From NCBI GenBank assembly GCA_045545455.1, contig JAZQAY010000052.1, forward strand, positions 1 through 5,750: DNA of 5,750 bases. The letters are read 5' to 3'. Below the pieces are notes generated by a model, which had not been told where the DNA came from, did no database searches, and was given only the letters and a program-made list of their open reading frames with translations. Both the position numbers and the translations under genes were made by a program. Below are positions 3,831 to 5,750 of this stretch, piece after piece. The DNA comes from RUG754 sp045545455 (GTDB lineage Bacteria > Bacillota > Clostridia > Peptostreptococcales > Anaerovoracaceae). Position 1 is the stretch's first letter; the number at the start of each line of letters is the position of its first letter.

Positions 3831-5750
3831 TTAATTATACTGAAGTGCTTCCCACTCAGCGTAAGCTTCCTCGGTTTTTTCTTTCAGATCCTTCATTTCT
3901 TCACTGAGTCCGGCGAGTTTGCCGAAGTCAGTCATGTTCTCCGGAAGCTGCATTTCATGCTCTATTTCAGAGATCCTTTGTTCCATGATAACTATTTTGC
4001 TCTCCAGACCTTCTATTTCACGCTTACGGCGTCTTTCCTCCGCTTCCGCAGCTTTCTTAAGGGCTCTCTCTTCCTTGGCGGAAAGTCCATTCTGAGGCTC
4101 TCCCGTTACTGCGTCCTTCGGGTTCTGAACCAGTTCCTCCTGAGCTTTTCTCTCAAGATAATAATCGTACTTGCCGAGGTACTCCACCACTCCATCCGGC
4201 GTAAGCTCCAGGATCCTCGTTGGTATCTTCTGCAGAAAATATCTGTCGTGGGATACTATGATAGCCGTTCCCTCGAATTCCTGAAGGGCCTCTTCGAAAA
4301 CTTCCTTTGATTCGATATCCATGTGGTTCGTAGGCTCGTCCAGGATCAGGGTATTGGCTCCGCTCATCATGAGTTTTACCAGGGTAAGCCTGGCTTTCTC
4401 ACCGCCTGAAAGGGTCCCTACGTTCAGGAATACATCCTCTCCTCTGAAAAGAAATCTTCCTAAAATCGATCTGAGCTCAGTATCACTGTAGAGATGATAG
4501 GAATCCCTGAGTTCTTCAAGCACATTGAGATCGTCGTGCAGCATCTGCTGTCCCTGATCGTAATATCCGAATGCCACGTTAGTGCCAAGTCTGAACCTTC
4601 CCTCCGTGGGCTTCAGTTCTCCCATGAGCATCCTGAGAAGAGTAGTTTTGCCCACTCCGTTGGGTCCCAGGATACAGATCTTTTCTCCCCGTTTGATGTC
4701 AAAGTTTACGTGTGAAAAGAGATGTCTGTAAGGCAGCCTGTCATAGAGAGTCTTCCCCAGGTCCTCCGCGATCACCACGTCATTCCCCGATCTGAAGTCC
4801 TGTTTGAAACGAAACTTCATCCTTGGATCGTCTCCCTCGGGCTTCTCGATCCTGTCAAGCATGGCAAGACGTTTCTCCCTTGACTGAGCGCGCTTTACCA
4901 GGTGCTCGGTATTATGCTCCTTCATGATACGGATCATATCCTCCTGGCGGCGTATCTCTTTCTGCTGATTGTTGTAGGCCTTTAGTTCAGACTCCCGCCT
5001 GATCCTCTTCTGTTCAGCATATGACGAATAACTGCCTTTGTATGTGTAGAGGTGTTTATGCTCCACTTCGAAGATCCGGTTCACCACCTTGTCCAGAAAA
5101 TACCTGTCGTGAGAAACGATGAGCACTGTACCCTTATATGCCGCGAGATACTGCTCAAGCCACCTGAGGGTATCGATGTCCAGGTGGTTCGTTGGCTCGT
5201 CCAGAAGCAGGATATCCGGCTTTTCCAGAAGCAGGGCTGCCAGAGCAAGTCTGGTCCTTTCTCCTCCTGAAAGTTCTTCTATCTTCTTATCATATTCCTC
5301 CGGCCCGAAAGCCATGGAGGTAAGGACTCCCGTCATCTCGGACTTGTAGGAATAACCTCCCAGGTTCTCGAACTCGATATGAAGGGAATCCAGTCTGTTG
5401 ATCAGATCCTTTCCCGGTTCCTCGCCTTTCGCACGACATTCATCTATCTTCTGAGTCACTTCTTCCAGGTCCCTCTCGACCCTGTGTATATCGCCGAATA
5501 TCGCGTCTATAGCCTTTATCACCGTATCGGATCTGAAGAAATTATCCCTCTGCTTAAGGTAACCGATCTCTGCATCCTGAGACACAAAAAACTCACCCTC
5601 CGTCGCTTCCCATTCGCCCGAGAGAATGTTGAGAAGGGTGGTCTTCCCTGCGCCGTTCCTGCCGATGATGCCGATCTTTTCGCCGGCATTCACCGCAAAG
5701 GACGCATCCTCAAGCACCACGTCCGTGCCGTAGGCCTTTGTTAACTTGTT
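3831..5750 (-). CDS. ABC-F family ATPase, start outside the window
   Basis: ABC-F proteins are soluble twin-ATPases without membrane domains. Studied members bind the ribosomal E site and act in translation or antibiotic protection. The visible 639 residues start in frame at the edge with NKLTKAYGTDVVLEDASF, the usual ABC-F beginning, so only a few residues are missing. A GTG at 5720 is internal, not the start. The first ABC domain has Walker A GRNGAGKT (30-37), signature LSGGE (160-164), Walker B LLLDEPTNHLD (181-191) and SHDR (213-216). The basic, helical linker (about 245-300) is the part that reaches into the ribosome. The second domain has GPNGVGKT (362-369), LSGGE (447-451), LILDEPTNHMD (468-478) and SHDR (500-503). 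The C-terminal extension (about 560-639) is a charged coiled coil. Both catalytic glutamates are present. The architecture resembles the YdiF/Uup-like housekeeping groups more than known resistance types; the subgroup is uncertain. Confidence 0.93.
   Translation of the reverse strand, partial: NKLTKAYGTDVVLEDASFAVNAGEKIGIIGRNGAGKTTLLNILSGEWEATEGEFFVSQDAEIGYLKQRDNFFRSDTVIKAIDAIFGDIHRVERDLEEVTQKIDECRAKGEEPGKDLINRLDSLHIEFENLGGYSYKSEMTGVLTSMAFGPEEYDKKIEELSGGERTRLALAALLLEKPDILLLDEPTNHLDIDTLRWLEQYLAAYKGTVLIVSHDRYFLDKVVNRIFEVEHKHLYTYKGSYSSYAEQKRIRRESELKAYNNQQKEIRRQEDMIRIMKEHNTEHLVKRAQSREKRLAMLDRIEKPEGDDPRMKFRFKQDFRSGNDVVIAEDLGKTLYDRLPYRHLFSHVNFDIKRGEKICILGPNGVGKTTLLRMLMGELKPTEGRFRLGTNVAFGYYDQGQQMLHDDLNVLEELRDSYHLYSDTELRSILGRFLFRGEDVFLNVGTLSGGEKARLTLVKLMMSGANTLILDEPTNHMDIESKEVFEEALQEFEGTAIIVSHDRYFLQKIPTRILELTPDGVVEYLGKYDYYLERKAQEELVQNPKDAVTGEPQNGLSAKEERALKKAAEAEERRRKREIEGLESKIVIMEQRISEIEHEMQLPENMTDFGKLAGLSEEMKDLKEKTEEAYAEWEALQYN

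Noticed and set aside
5718..5720. GTG as the start of the ABC-F gene
   Set aside because: The frame continues open to the window edge and encodes LTKAYG, the normal beginning of the first ABC domain. The true start is outside the window.

Overview
The window looks like a chromosomal housekeeping segment of a low-to-moderate GC, strictly anaerobic Firmicute of the Clostridia class. The evidence is a HrcA-type CIRCE element in front of groES-groEL, a clostridial 2[4Fe-4S] ferredoxin, the NADH-sensing repressor Rex, consensus AGGAGG ribosome sites, and a bacterial Ogg-type glycosylase. I cannot name the genus. Every gene is on the minus strand except the small ferredoxin gene.

Layout from left to right. 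(1) groEL (5' part only, cut by the left edge) and groES form a heat-shock operon read leftwards. It has a sigma-A promoter, a perfect CIRCE operator at about +2, and a leader hairpin. (2) At 681-830 lies a GC-rich, nested inverted repeat of about 150 nt. It fills the gap between the groESL promoter and the glycosylase gene and ends two bases from that gene's stop codon. (3) A two-gene unit read leftwards follows: a P-loop NTPase-like protein carrying a C-terminal Asp23/Gls24-type domain, overlapping by 23 nt an 8-oxoguanine DNA glycosylase/AP lyase. (4) A short divergent promoter region leads to the ferredoxin gene on the plus strand. (5) A bidirectional terminator is shared by ferredoxin and the converging rex gene. 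(6) acpP (acyl carrier protein) and rex form a leftward pair behind a strong promoter with an A/T-rich upstream tract. (7) An ABC-F ATPase gene enters from the right edge, so its start lies outside the window.

Functionally, the window combines protein folding under stress (GroES/GroEL), oxidative DNA damage repair (Ogg), redox sensing (Rex), low-potential electron transfer (ferredoxin), fatty-acid carriage (ACP) and a ribosome-associated ABC-F protein. Nothing in it is an obvious mobile island, defence system or CRISPR array.

The least explained items are the nested inverted repeat at 681-830, the P-loop/Asp23 fusion coupled to the glycosylase, an exact 12-bp palindrome just downstream of the predicted ferredoxin start site, and a Rex half-site-like sequence at the predicted acpP-rex transcription start.
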